A stretch of 64,000 nt of DNA from Providencia hangzhouensis (GTDB taxonomy: Bacteria; Pseudomonadota; Gammaproteobacteria; Enterobacterales; Enterobacteriaceae). Within the stretch, counting starts at the first letter, position 1. Every line of letters starts with the position of its first letter. The stretch is taken from NCBI RefSeq assembly GCF_029193595.2, contig NZ_CP135052.1, positions 2,728,001-2,792,000 on the forward strand. The letters are read 5' to 3'. Positions 31,416 through 42,362 of this stretch are shown in pieces. The position numbers and the translations under genes were made by a program. Below the pieces are notes generated by a model that saw only the letters and a list, made by a program, of their open reading frames with translations, was not told the DNA's origin and made no database searches.

Positions 31416-31712
31416 TTACTCTTTCGGAGTTGCTTTTTCTACACGGCTTTTTAATTTTTGGCCTGGGCGGAAGGTAACAACACGGCGGGCAGTAATTGGA
31501 ATATCTTCCCCAGTTTTAGGGTTACGTCCGGGACGTTGATTTTTATCACGTAAATCAAAGTTACCGAATCCAGATAATTTTACTTGCTCACCATTTTCTA
31601 AGGAAAGGCGAACCTCTTCAAAGAAAGTTTCGACAAGGTCTTTAGCATCACGTTTGCTAACACCCAGTTTTTCAAACAAATTTTCTGACATTTCAGCTTT
31701 AGTAAGCGCCAT
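31416..31712 (-). CDS. ihfA: IhfA, integration host factor alpha subunit
   Basis: 98-residue HU/IHF family DNA-bending protein. The beta-arm region [20 protein letters not shown] with the intercalating Pro is intact. Forms a heterodimer with IhfB. It follows pheT after four bases, the conserved pheST-ihfA arrangement. Confidence 0.97.
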   Translation of the reverse strand: MALTKAEMSENLFEKLGVSKRDAKDLVETFFEEVRLSLENGEQVKLSGFGNFDLRDKNQRPGRNPKTGEDIPITARRVVTFRPGQKLKSRVEKATPKE

Positions 31713-31716
31713 AGGT

Positions 31717-34104
31717 TTAGTCCCTCAAGGAGGCTTGGAATCGCTGTTTTAACGCAGCAATACACAGATCAACGGTAGCAGTGATCTCTTCTTCTTCCAT
31801 AGTACGCTGGGTATCTTGGAAGACAAGACTGATAGCAAGGCTCTTATAGCCATCCGCTATTCCTTCACCACAGTACACATCAAATAAGTTTATGCCAACT
31901 ATATGATTTATGCCAACTTTTTTACACTCTGCTAAAACTTCAGCAGCAGCCACATCTTCTGGCACGACAACAGCGATGTCACGGCGGTTCGATGGATAGC
32001 GCGAAATCGCCTTAGCTTCAGGGATGACACGTTGTGCTATCGCATCACTACGAACCTCAAACACCACCGTACGACCATTTAAATCGAGTTTGCGTTCTAA
32101 TTCTGGGTGAACTACACCAATAAAGCCAATGTGTTCATTTTCCAGATAAATCCCAGCACTTTGACCTGGATGCAATGCAGGATGTGCCTCAGATTTAAAT
32201 GTAATTTGATTTAGTTTCCCAGTCAATTCAAAAACAGCTTCAAGATCACCTTTTAAGTCAAAGAAGTCAACAACTTGTTTATCTAATGACCAATGTTCTT
32301 CAAATCTGTTACCTGTAATGACCCCTGCCAACATAGGTTCTTGGCGAATTCCATATTCTGCTTGATTATCAGGAATAAAGCGCAGACCTGTCTCAAATAA
32401 ACGAATTCTATTTTGTTGACGATTTTGATTATAGACAACCGTTCCTAATAAACCAGTCAGTAACGATAAACGCATCGCTGACATATCAACAGAAATAGGG
32501 TTAGGTAAAAGCAACGCGTCTTGTTGTGGATGCAGTAAAGCTTGAACTTTAGGGTCAACAAAACTATAAGTGATTGCTTCTTGGTAACCACGGTCAACTA
32601 ACATTGCTTTAATACGTTTTAAAGGTAAGTTAGCTTCTTTGTGGTTAGTCATGGTCAAATCAGCACGTAATGGCACATCAGGGATGCTGTTATAACCATA
32701 TACACGAGCAACTTCTTCCACTAAGTCTTCTTCGATTTGCATATCGAAGCGCCAACTTGGGGCGACAACATCCCATGTATTAGCAGAAACCGTGACTTTG
32801 CACCCTAAACGCGTCAAAATATCAGTAACTAACTCATCTTCAATAAAGTGACCAATCAAACGGTCTAATTTATTGCGTGTCAGTTTAATATTTGCGGCTT
32901 TTGGTAAATGCTGTTCACTGGTTACATCAATAATTTCACCGACTTCACCACCACAAATCTCAACAATTAGCGCAGTAGCACGTTCAATCGCTTTAAACTG
33001 TAATTGAGGGTCAACACCACGCTCAAAACGGTGAGATGCATCAGTGTGCAAACCGTAATTACGTGCACGACCTGTGATCGATAATGGGTCGAAGAATGCA
33101 CACTCTAATAAAATATTTTTGGTTTCCGTATTAACACCTGAGTGTTCACCGCCAAAAATACCTGCAATCCCCAGTGCTTTTGATTCATCAGCAATCACTA
33201 ATGTGTCTGATTTTAACGTTGCTTCACTGCCATCAAGGAGAACTAGTTTCTCCCCTTCTTTTGCCATGCGAGCAACAATAGCACCATCTAAACGGTCTAG
33301 ATCATAAGCGTGTTGAGGCTGACCCAATTCTAATAAGACGTAGTTGGTAATATCCACAACCGCGTCAATAGAACGGACGCCACCACGACGCAACTTTTCT
33401 TTCATCCACATTGGCGTTGGCGCTGACACATCAATATTTTTGATCACACGACCTAAGAAACGTGGGCAGGCATTAGGTGCTTCTACTCGAATTGGGAAAG
33501 TATCTTTTGTGGTCACAGATACTGTATTAATAGCAGGCTTATTTAGCGCTAATTTATTAATAACAGCGACATCACGTGCAACCCCAAGAATACTTAAGCA
33601 ATCTGCACGGTTAGGTGTAATGCTGATTTCAATCGCATTATCATCAAGCTTTAGATATTCACGAATATCGGTACCGATAGTGGCATCTAGTGGCAATTCA
33701 ATAATGCCACTGTGGTCATCAGAAATACCCAGTTCAGAATAAGAACACAGCATACCTTCAGAAGGCTCGCCACGTAGTTTTGCCGCTTTAATTTTAAAAT
33801 CACCCGGTAATACCGCACCAACCGTTGCAACAGCAACTTTTAGGCCTTGACGGCAGTTTGGTGCACCACAGACGATATCTAATAAACGCTCACCGCCTAC
33901 GTTAACTTTTGTAACGCGCAGTTTGTCTGCATTTGGGTGTTGACCACACTCAACCACTTCACCAACAACAACGCCGTGAAATTGGCCAGCAACTGCATCT
34001 ACACCATCAACTTCCAAACCCGCCATCGTGATTTGGTCGGATAATGCTTCACTACTGATCGCCGGGTTTACCCATTCGCGTAACCATAGTTCACTGAATT
34101 TCAT
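31717..34104 (-). CDS. pheT: PheT, phenylalanyl-tRNA synthetase beta subunit
   Basis: 795 residues, the E. coli length. Domains in order: tRNA-binding OB fold (about 40-150, [20 protein letters not shown]), B3/B4 editing core (about 210-390), B5, the catalytic-like module, and the C-terminal ferredoxin-fold anticodon-binding domain ([16 protein letters not shown], from about 705). Works as alpha2-beta2 with PheS. Expression is governed by the pheM attenuator upstream of pheS. Confidence 0.97.
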   Translation of the reverse strand: MKFSELWLREWVNPAISSEALSDQITMAGLEVDGVDAVAGQFHGVVVGEVVECGQHPNADKLRVTKVNVGGERLLDIVCGAPNCRQGLKVAVATVGAVLPGDFKIKAAKLRGEPSEGMLCSYSELGISDDHSGIIELPLDATIGTDIREYLKLDDNAIEISITPNRADCLSILGVARDVAVINKLALNKPAINTVSVTTKDTFPIRVEAPNACPRFLGRVIKNIDVSAPTPMWMKEKLRRGGVRSIDAVVDITNYVLLELGQPQHAYDLDRLDGAIVARMAKEGEKLVLLDGSEATLKSDTLVIADESKALGIAGIFGGEHSGVNTETKNILLECAFFDPLSITGRARNYGLHTDASHRFERGVDPQLQFKAIERATALIVEICGGEVGEIIDVTSEQHLPKAANIKLTRNKLDRLIGHFIEDELVTDILTRLGCKVTVSANTWDVVAPSWRFDMQIEEDLVEEVARVYGYNSIPDVPLRADLTMTNHKEANLPLKRIKAMLVDRGYQEAITYSFVDPKVQALLHPQQDALLLPNPISVDMSAMRLSLLTGLLGTVVYNQNRQQNRIRLFETGLRFIPDNQAEYGIRQEPMLAGVITGNRFEEHWSLDKQVVDFFDLKGDLEAVFELTGKLNQITFKSEAHPALHPGQSAGIYLENEHIGFIGVVHPELERKLDLNGRTVVFEVRSDAIAQRVIPEAKAISRYPSNRRDIAVVVPEDVAAAEVLAECKKVGINHIVGINLFDVYCGEGIADGYKSLAISLVFQDTQRTMEEEEITATVDLCIAALKQRFQASLRD

Positions 34105-34118
34105 GAGATAACCCCGCC

Positions 34119-35138
<1,020 letters not shown>

Positions 35139-35234
35139 TTATTCACTATATATATTAAGCTTCACATTCTATTTGGTAATGAATGAATACTTAACTGATT
35201 TTACTGTACTTAATCTAAAACTAGAAATGAAAAA

Positions 35235-35250
35235 GCCTCCCTAAGGAGGC
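35235..35250 (-). terminator. pheST attenuator terminator
   Basis: On the minus strand GCCTCC-TTAG-GGAGGC followed by TTTTTCATTTC, located 55 bases after the pheM stop and 133 bases before pheS. This is the classical position for the attenuator, controlled by ribosome stalling on Phe codons. Confidence 0.9.
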
Positions 35251-35304
35251 TTTAGCGTAACTTTTCATTTCTTTTTTCTATTTACGCGAAAAAGCCCCCG
35301 AAAC

Positions 35305-35349
35305 TCAGGTGCTAAAGTAAAAAAAGAAACGAAAAATCACAGAATGCAT
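35305..35349 (-). CDS. pheM: PheM, phenylalanyl-tRNA synthetase operon leader peptide
   Basis: A 14-codon frame encoding [14 protein letters not shown]; E. coli PheM is [14 protein letters not shown]. Five of fourteen codons are Phe, four of them close together. Low charged tRNA-Phe stalls the ribosome here and prevents formation of the downstream terminator, raising pheST. The remaining bases of the rplT-pheS gap hold the promoter and the alternative stem regions. Confidence 0.95.
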   Translation of the reverse strand: [14 protein letters not shown]

Positions 35350-35444
35350 GTAGTAAACTCTCAATAACTAACTGTATCTAAAGTATTAACACAAATAGCT
35401 ATAAATGAAAAGAGGAAGTTTCCCTCCTCTTTCCAAGCAAACAA

Positions 35445-35804
<360 letters not shown>

Positions 35805-35847
35805 CTATCTCCTATCGTCTTTATCTTATATTAACTAAATTGTTTAC

Positions 35848-36084
<237 letters not shown>

Positions 36085-36140
36085 TTAATTAGGCGAATAA
36101 CATCTATATTGCTATAAACGAGTATTACTTGCAGGCCTAA

Positions 36141-36680
36141 TTATTTCTTCTTCGGTGCCAGCACCATGATCATCTGACGTCCTTCAATTCTTGAAGGGAA
36201 AGACTCCACGGATGCCAGTTCTTCCAGGTCAGCTTTGATGCGGTTAAGCATTTCCAGACCGATCTGCTGGTGAGCCATTTCACGACCGCGAAAACGCAGT
36301 GTAACTTTAGCTTTATCACCATCTTCCAGAAAGCGAGTCAGGTTGCGTAGTTTGACCTGATAATCACCTTCATCTGTACCAGGGCGGAATTTAATTTCCT
36401 TCACCTGAACAACTTTTTGTTTCTTTTTTTGCTCTTTTTGAGATTTGCTCTTCTCATAAAGGAATTTGCCGTAATCCATGATACGACAAACTGGCGGTTC
36501 AGCATTTGGGCTGATTTCTACTAGGTCTACACCTGCTTCTTCAGCTTTTTCAAGCGCTTCGCGTGCGCTCATGATGCCTAACTGTTCACCGTCTAAACCC
36601 GTTAAACGGACCTCTGGAACACGAATTTCATCATTGATACGATTTGGACGTGTTGTTGGGATTCTTTTTCCGCCTTTAAT
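36141..36680 (-). CDS. infC: Translation initiation factor IF-3, second copy (AUU start)
   Basis: 179 residues when read from the ATT at 36680, in the context GGAGGAATGAAGT-ATT-AAAGGCGGA. AUU is the known non-standard start of infC, used for IF-3 self-repression. A start at the ATG 36572 would lose 36 residues of the N-terminal domain. N-domain, the Lys-rich linker ([11 protein letters not shown]) and C-domain ([27 protein letters not shown]) are complete. It differs from the other copy at about 16 of 179 positions, and keeps the usual Glu in [11 protein letters not shown]. It is followed by rpmI and rplT and has its own promoter at 36822-36850. Confidence 0.93.
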   Translation of the reverse strand: MKGGKRIPTTRPNRINDEIRVPEVRLTGLDGEQLGIMSAREALEKAEEAGVDLVEISPNAEPPVCRIMDYGKFLYEKSKSQKEQKKKQKVVQVKEIKFRPGTDEGDYQVKLRNLTRFLEDGDKAKVTLRFRGREMAHQQIGLEMLNRIKADLEELASVESFPSRIEGRQMIMVLAPKKK

Positions 36681-36821
36681 ACTTCATTCCTCCAATTGGA
36701 TAAAGAGATTTGCTTCTCTCAAGCAAATACACTCGTCACTCAATAGTTACTACTTGACGCGTGTACGATATTCTTTGTTTGTCTTTATGCGCTATGCGCC
36801 GACAAAGTGATTCGACCGCGG

Positions 36822-36850
36822 ATTTTAATGCTTCTTGCCGGATTACTCAA
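36822..36850 (-). promoter_or_regulatory. Promoter of infC(copy 2)-rpmI-rplT
   Basis: Minus strand TTGAGT (36845-36850), exactly 17 bases, TAAAAT (36822-36827), followed by a GC-rich discriminator CCGCGG typical of growth-rate-controlled ribosomal promoters. Confidence 0.7.
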
Positions 36851-36963
36851 GTAAATCTTGCAATAAATCACACTGAACTGTTTGAAAACTTGGATTTTGA
36901 GGGAAATTTGTAGCATTGAAGCAATTATTTTTACTCATTAGATAAGACAAACAAAATAGAGAA

Positions 36964-36985
36964 GCAGCGCCCAAATGAGCGCTGC
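36964..36985 (-). terminator. Terminator after the first infC copy
   Basis: Stem GCAGCGC / GCGCTGC with an 8-base loop, then TTCTCTATTTTG on the minus strand, 40 bases after the infC stop. The T-run is interrupted, so read-through is likely. Confidence 0.6.
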
Positions 36986-37025
36986 TAGACTCTAGCAATA
37001 CTTCGCTATAACCATACTGGCTTAA

Positions 37026-37565
37026 TTATTTTTTCTTTGGTGCCAATACCATGATCATCTGGCGTCCTTCAATCCTTGATGGGAATGATTCTACTGATGC
37101 CAGTTCATCCAGATCGGTTTTGATGCGGTTAAGCACTTCTAAGCCAATCTGTTGGTGAGCCATTTCGCGACCACGGAAACGCAGTGTCACCTTAGCTTTG
37201 TCACCATCTTCCAAAAAGCGAATTAAACTACGTAGTTTAACTTGGTAGTCGCCTTCGTCTGTTCCCGGACGGAATTTAATTTCCTTCACTTGAACAACTT
37301 TTTGTTTTTTCTTTTGTTCTTTTTGAGATTTGCTTTTCTCATAAAGATATTTACCGTAGTCCATGATACGACAAACTGGTGGCTCAGCATTTGGGCTGAT
37401 TTCGACTAAGTCGACACCTGCTTCTTCTGCTTTAAAGAGGGCTTCACGCACACTCATTACACCAAGTTGCTCACCGTCTAAACCAGTGACACGGATTTCT
37501 GTTGCGCGAATTTCATCGTTAATACGATTTGGGCGCGCCGTTGGGAGTTTTTTTCCGCCTTTAAT
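37026..37565 (-). CDS. infC: Translation initiation factor IF-3, first copy (AUU start)
   Basis: 179 residues from the ATT at 37565, three bases after the thrS stop (GGAATAAGGT-ATT-AAAGGCGGA), the same junction as E. coli thrS-infC. IF-3 binds the 30S subunit, checks the initiator tRNA and prevents early 50S joining. All parts of the factor are intact. Compared with the second copy it has [11 protein letters not shown], with Phe where E. coli and copy 2 have Glu. Position next to thrS marks it as the one in the ancestral upstream context, while copy 2 keeps the ancestral downstream context. A terminator follows. Confidence 0.94.
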   Translation of the reverse strand: MKGGKKLPTARPNRINDEIRATEIRVTGLDGEQLGVMSVREALFKAEEAGVDLVEISPNAEPPVCRIMDYGKYLYEKSKSQKEQKKKQKVVQVKEIKFRPGTDEGDYQVKLRSLIRFLEDGDKAKVTLRFRGREMAHQQIGLEVLNRIKTDLDELASVESFPSRIEGRQMIMVLAPKKK

Positions 37566-37568
37566 ACC

Positions 37569-39497
37569 TTATTCCTCCATCTGATTGAGTTGACGACTGC
37601 GGATCTCTTCAAGCAGTTTTGTCATGAATTCGTTGACATCAAGGCTGCCTAAGTCTTTACCACGACGGGTACGTACAGCAACTTTACCTGATTCAACTTC
37701 TTTATCACCACATACTAACATGTAAGGGACACGACGCAGCGTGTGTTCACGGATCTTAAAGCCGATTTTCTCGTTACGTAAGTCCGCTTTCGCACGAATG
37801 CCAACACTTTGCAGCTTGCTTACTAATTCTTGAACATAATCTGCTTGGCTATCAGTAATGTTCATTACAACCACTTGCTGTGGTGCTAACCATGTTGGGA
37901 AAAAGCCTGCATACTCTTCTGTTAAGATACCAATGAAGCGTTCTAGTGAACCTAACACTGCACGGTGGATCATAACAGGAACGATACGTTCGTTATTTTC
38001 ACCTACATAGGAAGCTGTTAAACGGCCCGGTAAGAAGAAGTCTAACTGGACAGTACCACATTGCCATGCACGGTCAAGGCAGTCGTACAGTGTAAACTCG
38101 ATTTTCGGACCATAAAATGCGCCTTCACCTGGTTGGTATTCAAACTCAATACCTTTTGATTTCAGTGCATTCGCTAAGTCTTCTTCCGCCCTATCCCACA
38201 TCTCGTCAGTACCGATACGTTTTTCAGGACGGGTTGATAGTTTTACGACAATCTTTTCGAAACCGAAAGTTGCGTAAACATCATAAATCATTTCAATACA
38301 GCTAGTTACTTCGCTTAAGATTTGCTCTTCAGTACAGAAGATATGTGCATCATCTTGAGTAAAGCCACGCACACGCATTAAGCCGTGCAGTGCACCTGAC
38401 GGCTCATTACGGTGACAGCTACCAAACTCTGCCATACGCAATGGTAAGTCACGGTATGATTTCAAACCTTGGTTGAAAATCTGTACGTGACCTGGGCAGT
38501 TCATTGGTTTCACACAATATTCACGGTTTTCAGAAGAAGTCGTAAACATCGCGTCTTTATAGTTATCCCAGTGACCTGTTTTTTCCCACAGCACGCGATC
38601 CATCATGAATGGGCCTTTAACTTCTTGATAGTTATAAGCTTTCAGTTTAGTGCGTACAAAGGTTTCCAGCTCACGGAAAATTGTCCAACCGTCATTATGC
38701 CAGAATGCCATACCCGGCGCTTCTTCTTGCATATGGTATAAATCTAATTGTTTACCAATTTTACGGTGGTCACGCTTAGCTGCTTCTTCTAAACGTAATA
38801 AATAGGCCGCTAATTGTTTTTTATCGGCCCATGCGGTGCCGTAAATACGTTGCAGCATTTTGTTATCGCTGTTACCACGCCAGTATGCGCCAGCCACTTT
38901 CTGTAATTTAAAATGGTGGCAAAAACGCATATTCGGTACGTGTGGACCACGACACATATCAACATATTCTTCGTGATGATATAAACCAGGGCGGTCATCT
39001 TGGCTAATATTTTGATCTAAAATTTCAACTTTATAGTCTTCGCCACGGGCAACGAAAGTTTCACGAGCTTCGCTCCAAGAAACGCGTTTTTTCACCACAT
39101 CATAATCTGTTTTGGCAAGCTCAAGCATACGCTTTTCAAGCTTTTCCAAGTCTTCCTGCGTCAGCATATGGTCTAAATCGACATCATAGTAAAAACCATT
39201 ATCGATAGTAGGGCCAATCGCCATTTTCGTGTTTGGCCATAGTTGTTTAATTGCATGACCTAACAGGTGAGCACAAGAGTGACGAATAATTTCGAGTCCG
39301 TCTTCATCTTTACTCGTAATAATGGATACGTTTGCATCATGTTCAATTATTTCACATGCATCGACACGTTCGCCATTAATTCGTCCTGCAATACAGGCTT
39401 TAGCTAAACCTGCGCCGATGTCACGAGCAACATCCATCACAGAAACGGGGTGGTCAAACTGACGCTGACTTCCATCAGGAAGAGTAATAACAGGCAT
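37569..39497 (-). CDS. thrS: ThrS, threonyl-tRNA synthetase
   Basis: 642 residues from the ATG at 39497 ([11 protein letters not shown]), identical in length to the E. coli enzyme; an upstream in-frame ATG at 39530 is not used in the family. Domains: N1 TGS-like (1-60), N2 editing (with [10 protein letters not shown], HxxxH metal motif), class II core (about 245-535; MNCPGHV with the zinc-ligand Cys, RNEPSG motif 2), anticodon-binding domain to the end. E. coli ThrS represses its own mRNA through a leader that mimics tRNA; the 257-base gap upstream could hold this, but I did not resolve the structure. Confidence 0.98.
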   Translation of the reverse strand: MPVITLPDGSQRQFDHPVSVMDVARDIGAGLAKACIAGRINGERVDACEIIEHDANVSIITSKDEDGLEIIRHSCAHLLGHAIKQLWPNTKMAIGPTIDNGFYYDVDLDHMLTQEDLEKLEKRMLELAKTDYDVVKKRVSWSEARETFVARGEDYKVEILDQNISQDDRPGLYHHEEYVDMCRGPHVPNMRFCHHFKLQKVAGAYWRGNSDNKMLQRIYGTAWADKKQLAAYLLRLEEAAKRDHRKIGKQLDLYHMQEEAPGMAFWHNDGWTIFRELETFVRTKLKAYNYQEVKGPFMMDRVLWEKTGHWDNYKDAMFTTSSENREYCVKPMNCPGHVQIFNQGLKSYRDLPLRMAEFGSCHRNEPSGALHGLMRVRGFTQDDAHIFCTEEQILSEVTSCIEMIYDVYATFGFEKIVVKLSTRPEKRIGTDEMWDRAEEDLANALKSKGIEFEYQPGEGAFYGPKIEFTLYDCLDRAWQCGTVQLDFFLPGRLTASYVGENNERIVPVMIHRAVLGSLERFIGILTEEYAGFFPTWLAPQQVVVMNITDSQADYVQELVSKLQSVGIRAKADLRNEKIGFKIREHTLRRVPYMLVCGDKEVESGKVAVRTRRGKDLGSLDVNEFMTKLLEEIRSRQLNQMEE

Positions 39498-39754
39498 TAA
39501 AAAATCCTTATCAGCAGTGGTGACCCACACGAAAGATCACTTGCTTGATTATTCCAAAGTTTATAAATCAATACGTTACTAACGATTTCTCACTTCACAA
39601 TGCAAGACATGTACACAAATATGGGCAATTTAAGTGCCCTATTTCGTTACATCGTGAGTAACTCAACTACTAATGATAACACAGACCTATTTTATGGTGA
39701 TAGCGTAATGCCGCTAATTGTTCTTCTTCATATGAAAAATCAATACCTTCCCGA

Positions 39755-40342
39755 TTAAATGGCAAATAAGTTATCTAATGCAGGAAATAGTTTCTCTTTT
39801 TGCTCAAAAAAAACGCGATACCAATGGGATCCACTAGGTGCGATTAACTCTTCACTGATTATCTTATTTTGTTGAAGAATAATAACCGATTGAATTGATT
39901 TCCATAAAGAGTAAATGATGTAGAAAGTGGCTATTAACGAGAGTAATAGTACATAAGTATTATCTAATTTCTCTATTTGCCAAAGTAAATAAATACAAAA
40001 GATAATTTGAATTAACGCCCGAATAATAAAGGCAATACTAAAGAATGACTTCGCATGCTGTATCGTTGCAAAACAGGGATTGGAGAGAGTTTGTCTTCTT
40101 TCTTGGACTGGAATACCATTCACATATACCATCCAATCAGATGTATCGCTATTTTTTAAGACTATTCCTTTTTCCTTCATTCCATGAATTTTAAATGAGA
40201 CTACGACAGCCCAAACAACCCCGATGGTAAATAAATAAAGTATAAAACCACTTACCGAAAAAAAAGCAAAAAATACGCTGAACATTATAAAACATGCGAG
40301 TTTACTGGAATATATCCAAAATGGCGCCACCTGATAGTTCAT
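39755..40342 (-). CDS. Uncharacterised membrane protein
   Basis: 195 residues from the ATG at 40342, which has AGGA five bases upstream; an ATG at 40390 would add 16 residues without a ribosome site. Four hydrophobic segments are visible: about 12-30 and 33-52 close together, then about 103-122 and 128-146, with a soluble loop containing VYVNGIPVQERRQ between the pairs. No motif I recognise. It is transcribed in the same direction as thrS but with a 257-base gap, so is probably independent. Confidence 0.65.
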   Translation of the reverse strand: MNYQVAPFWIYSSKLACFIMFSVFFAFFSVSGFILYLFTIGVVWAVVVSFKIHGMKEKGIVLKNSDTSDWMVYVNGIPVQERRQTLSNPCFATIQHAKSFFSIAFIIRALIQIIFCIYLLWQIEKLDNTYVLLLSLIATFYIIYSLWKSIQSVIILQQNKIISEELIAPSGSHWYRVFFEQKEKLFPALDNLFAI

Positions 40343-40427
40343 GATTATCCTAAATATGTTTTGCGTAAATTCTAAATTTGAAGTGTACAAAACAGATTAA
40401 ATGATAAAGCGTCTCATTTCCACCAAT

Positions 40428-40877
40428 CTATAACCAACGTCTCGTTTGTTTGCTATATTTTTCCCACTCATTCTTAAATGATGCAGATAAAAAACGTTCT
40501 TCCTGTGGGATCGTGTATAAATCAGTAATCAGCCAAAATACTAACCCTGCGACCAAAAAATAAGGAGAATGTGAAAAGAAAGCTAAAGCCAAGCTCATTG
40601 ATGTAAAAGCTAAATACATTGGATTACGTGAAAATCGGTAAGGCCCGTTAGTCACTAAATGCGTTGCCTTAACCGTAGGATTTGGTGATGTTTTATGTTT
40701 ATAAAAGTAGTAAAGGCTTGTCGCGACCCAACTCACACTCTCCAGTGCAATTAATATACCTAAAATTCCCATCCAACCAGAAAACGTCCAGTCTAAAAGA
40801 CCTTGCTTGGAAAGAAAATATACAGCGACCCCATTAGCGACTAACCAATTCAATAATGGCAATTTAAATATATTCAT
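40428..40877 (-). CDS. Isoprenylcysteine carboxyl methyltransferase-like membrane protein
   Basis: 149 residues from the ATG at 40877 (AGGT upstream); the ATG at 40913 is the alternative. It has the pattern of the ICMT/PEMT-like integral membrane methyltransferases: LVTNGPYRFSRNPMYLAF (SAM-binding NPxY region) followed by two helices and a C-terminal IPQEERFLSASFKNEWEKYS, where Glu-Glu-x-x-L and the final Tyr are conserved in the family. The substrate in bacteria is unknown. It lies 86 bases before the next gene on the same strand. Confidence 0.75.
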   Translation of the reverse strand: MNIFKLPLLNWLVANGVAVYFLSKQGLLDWTFSGWMGILGILIALESVSWVATSLYYFYKHKTSPNPTVKATHLVTNGPYRFSRNPMYLAFTSMSLALAFFSHSPYFLVAGLVFWLITDLYTIPQEERFLSASFKNEWEKYSKQTRRWL

Positions 40878-40980
40878 TGCGTTACCTGTAAGCCAAAATG
40901 ATGCTATTAGCATACCATAAATGAATATATAAATTTGAGTGGAGGAACATATAGAGGAGTGATATTAACTACAAAAATAA

Positions 40981-41379
40981 TTAGTTATTGGGAGTTAAGG
41001 AAAACACACTCTTTAAACCTTCTAATTTACTATATTCTTGCTGGCAAACTAAATTTCGTACATCACTGGGCATAGAATCAATTCTGGTTTGAATATTGGC
41101 AAGTTGTTCATCTAAACTATTCATTCCCTTTACATCAACAATGTCCTGATTCACTTTAAGATAATCAGTAAAACTTTGCAGGTTATCCTCTAGACTATTA
41201 CAAATATCATTACTGGCTAAACTCTGCGGTAAAATAGCACTGAGGGATGTTGGTAAGACTTGGGATATATTCGGATAAATGCTTTGCTTCCACTGCTGAG
41301 GAAAAACGATTAGTAACATGGCGGCAGCCAAAACTAATAGCATCGACGCCCCGGCTAATGTCGCTATAAGTTTTTTCAT
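40981..41379 (-). CDS. Uncharacterised exported or membrane-anchored protein
   Basis: 132 residues. MKK start, hydrophobic stretch at about 5-26, then a polar, mostly helical domain with two Cys (in NDICNSLEDNL and NLVCQQEYSKL) that could pair in the periplasm. The hydrophobic segment could be a signal peptide or an anchor. I do not recognise a family with confidence. GGAAAAAG lies just before the ATG. Confidence 0.6.
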   Translation of the reverse strand: MKKLIATLAGASMLLVLAAAMLLIVFPQQWKQSIYPNISQVLPTSLSAILPQSLASNDICNSLEDNLQSFTDYLKVNQDIVDVKGMNSLDEQLANIQTRIDSMPSDVRNLVCQQEYSKLEGLKSVFSLTPNN

Positions 41380-41482
41380 TCTTTTTCCTATTACTCAAAA
41401 TTAACTGAAAATAGGATAACCAACTCTGCGTAAAGCTATTTTTAAAACTAAAAATCCTTTGTAAAGAAATCCATAACTCTTT

Positions 41483-41896
41483 TTAATAAAATTTCATTTC
41501 TTCATACGGTTTTTCTTGGCAGCTCTTTAAGCGCTGTAATAAGCCGCCTACATGCAATTCTAATTTGTGGCCATCTGGATCAAGAAAGTAAAAAGAATCT
41601 CCTTCACTTTTATTTTCTTTCCAGACAATGACATTTGCTTGCATTAGCCTATCAACAACGATAAGAAAGTCTTTCGCATCAACGTTAAAGGCATAGTGTG
41701 TGTAATCCGTTTTTTCTGGGGACGAAAATTGGCGAGTTATATCTAATGATAAACATAACCATAAATCGCCACAGGAAATATAGGCGCCCTTTTTCCAACT
41801 CGCATGTAACTTCATACCAAGTAGTGATTGATAAAAACCAATACTTTTTTCTAAATCAGTTACAGCTAAAGTTAAATGGTTGATTCCGTTTAACAT
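41483..41896 (-). CDS. fosA: FosA family fosfomycin glutathione transferase
   Basis: 137 residues, VOC-fold metalloenzyme that opens the epoxide of fosfomycin with glutathione. Metal ligands H7 (INHLTLAV), H67 (DYTHYAF) and E113 (GHKLELHVG) are present, with T9 and the K+-loop SEGDSFYFLDPDGHK. The sequence closely follows chromosomal FosA of enterobacteria and Pseudomonas. It sits among ordinary chromosomal genes with no mobile element nearby, so is likely intrinsic. Confidence 0.92.
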   Translation of the reverse strand: MLNGINHLTLAVTDLEKSIGFYQSLLGMKLHASWKKGAYISCGDLWLCLSLDITRQFSSPEKTDYTHYAFNVDAKDFLIVVDRLMQANVIVWKENKSEGDSFYFLDPDGHKLELHVGGLLQRLKSCQEKPYEEMKFY

Positions 41897-41991
41897 ATTT
41901 TTTTACCCTTTACTTGTCTGTCACAGTGAATTCTTTTAATGAATTTACATAAATTATCAGTAAATAACATTGCAGCAGATATACTGTATCC

Positions 41992-42063
41992 CATATCAAC
42001 TTAAAGACAACCTGTTACGAAATGCCCTTAACCTTTTTATCCCCCATAAAAAGGTTTTTTTTT
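41992..42063 (+). ncRNA. Candidate small RNA ending in an orphan terminator
   Basis: A very good plus-strand terminator (AACCTTTTTAT / ATAAAAAGGTT, C5 loop, then eight Ts, 42030-42063) has no plus-strand gene before it; fosA upstream reads the other way. TATACT at 41980-41985 could be a -10 box, but I see no convincing -35. This would give a transcript of about 70 nt. I do not recognise it as a known small RNA. Confidence 0.4.
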
Positions 42064-42129
42064 GCCTTTAAAAATTGAATACTTTTACCACAATCACTCA
42101 TCTTGCTGTTATTTAACAAATAAAATAAG

Positions 42130-42335
42130 TTATTCACAGATGAAAGCCATTGTTATCCACAATTAATGTGAACAACTCTTATTATCTACAAACTAATAAA
42201 TGATAGTTAATATTAACTCTTACTCATCAGTATGCTAACCACCTCCTACCATAAAATATCTCACTAGATATAAATGCTAACCTACAGATCTATAAGAAAT
42301 TTTGCTATCATTTGAGATAAGGTATTTTATTCACA
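42130..42335 (+). promoter_or_regulatory. Cluster of three DnaA boxes upstream of marC
   Basis: TTATTCACA (42130-42138), TTATCCACA (42153-42161) and TTATTCACA (42327-42335) all match the strict DnaA box TTATNCACA, in the same orientation. The whole interval 41897-42362 is AT-rich and otherwise contains only the candidate small RNA and, presumably, the fosA and marC promoters. Confidence 0.5.
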
Positions 42336-42362
42336 TTAATCAGGAGCTTGAATCTAACTTCC

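Larger units (their letters stand above)
36681..37025. other. Region between the two infC genes: terminator, promoter and leader
   Basis: 345 bases without a gene. In minus-strand order it holds a terminator (36964-36985), a strong promoter (36822-36850), a leader of about 135 nt with a small hairpin TTTGCTT / AAGCAAA (36709-36727) just before the ribosome site, and GGAGGAATGAAGT before the ATT start. The last 20 bases resemble the thrS end/infC start of the first copy (GGAGGAATAAGGT), as expected if the duplication included them. Confidence 0.75.
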
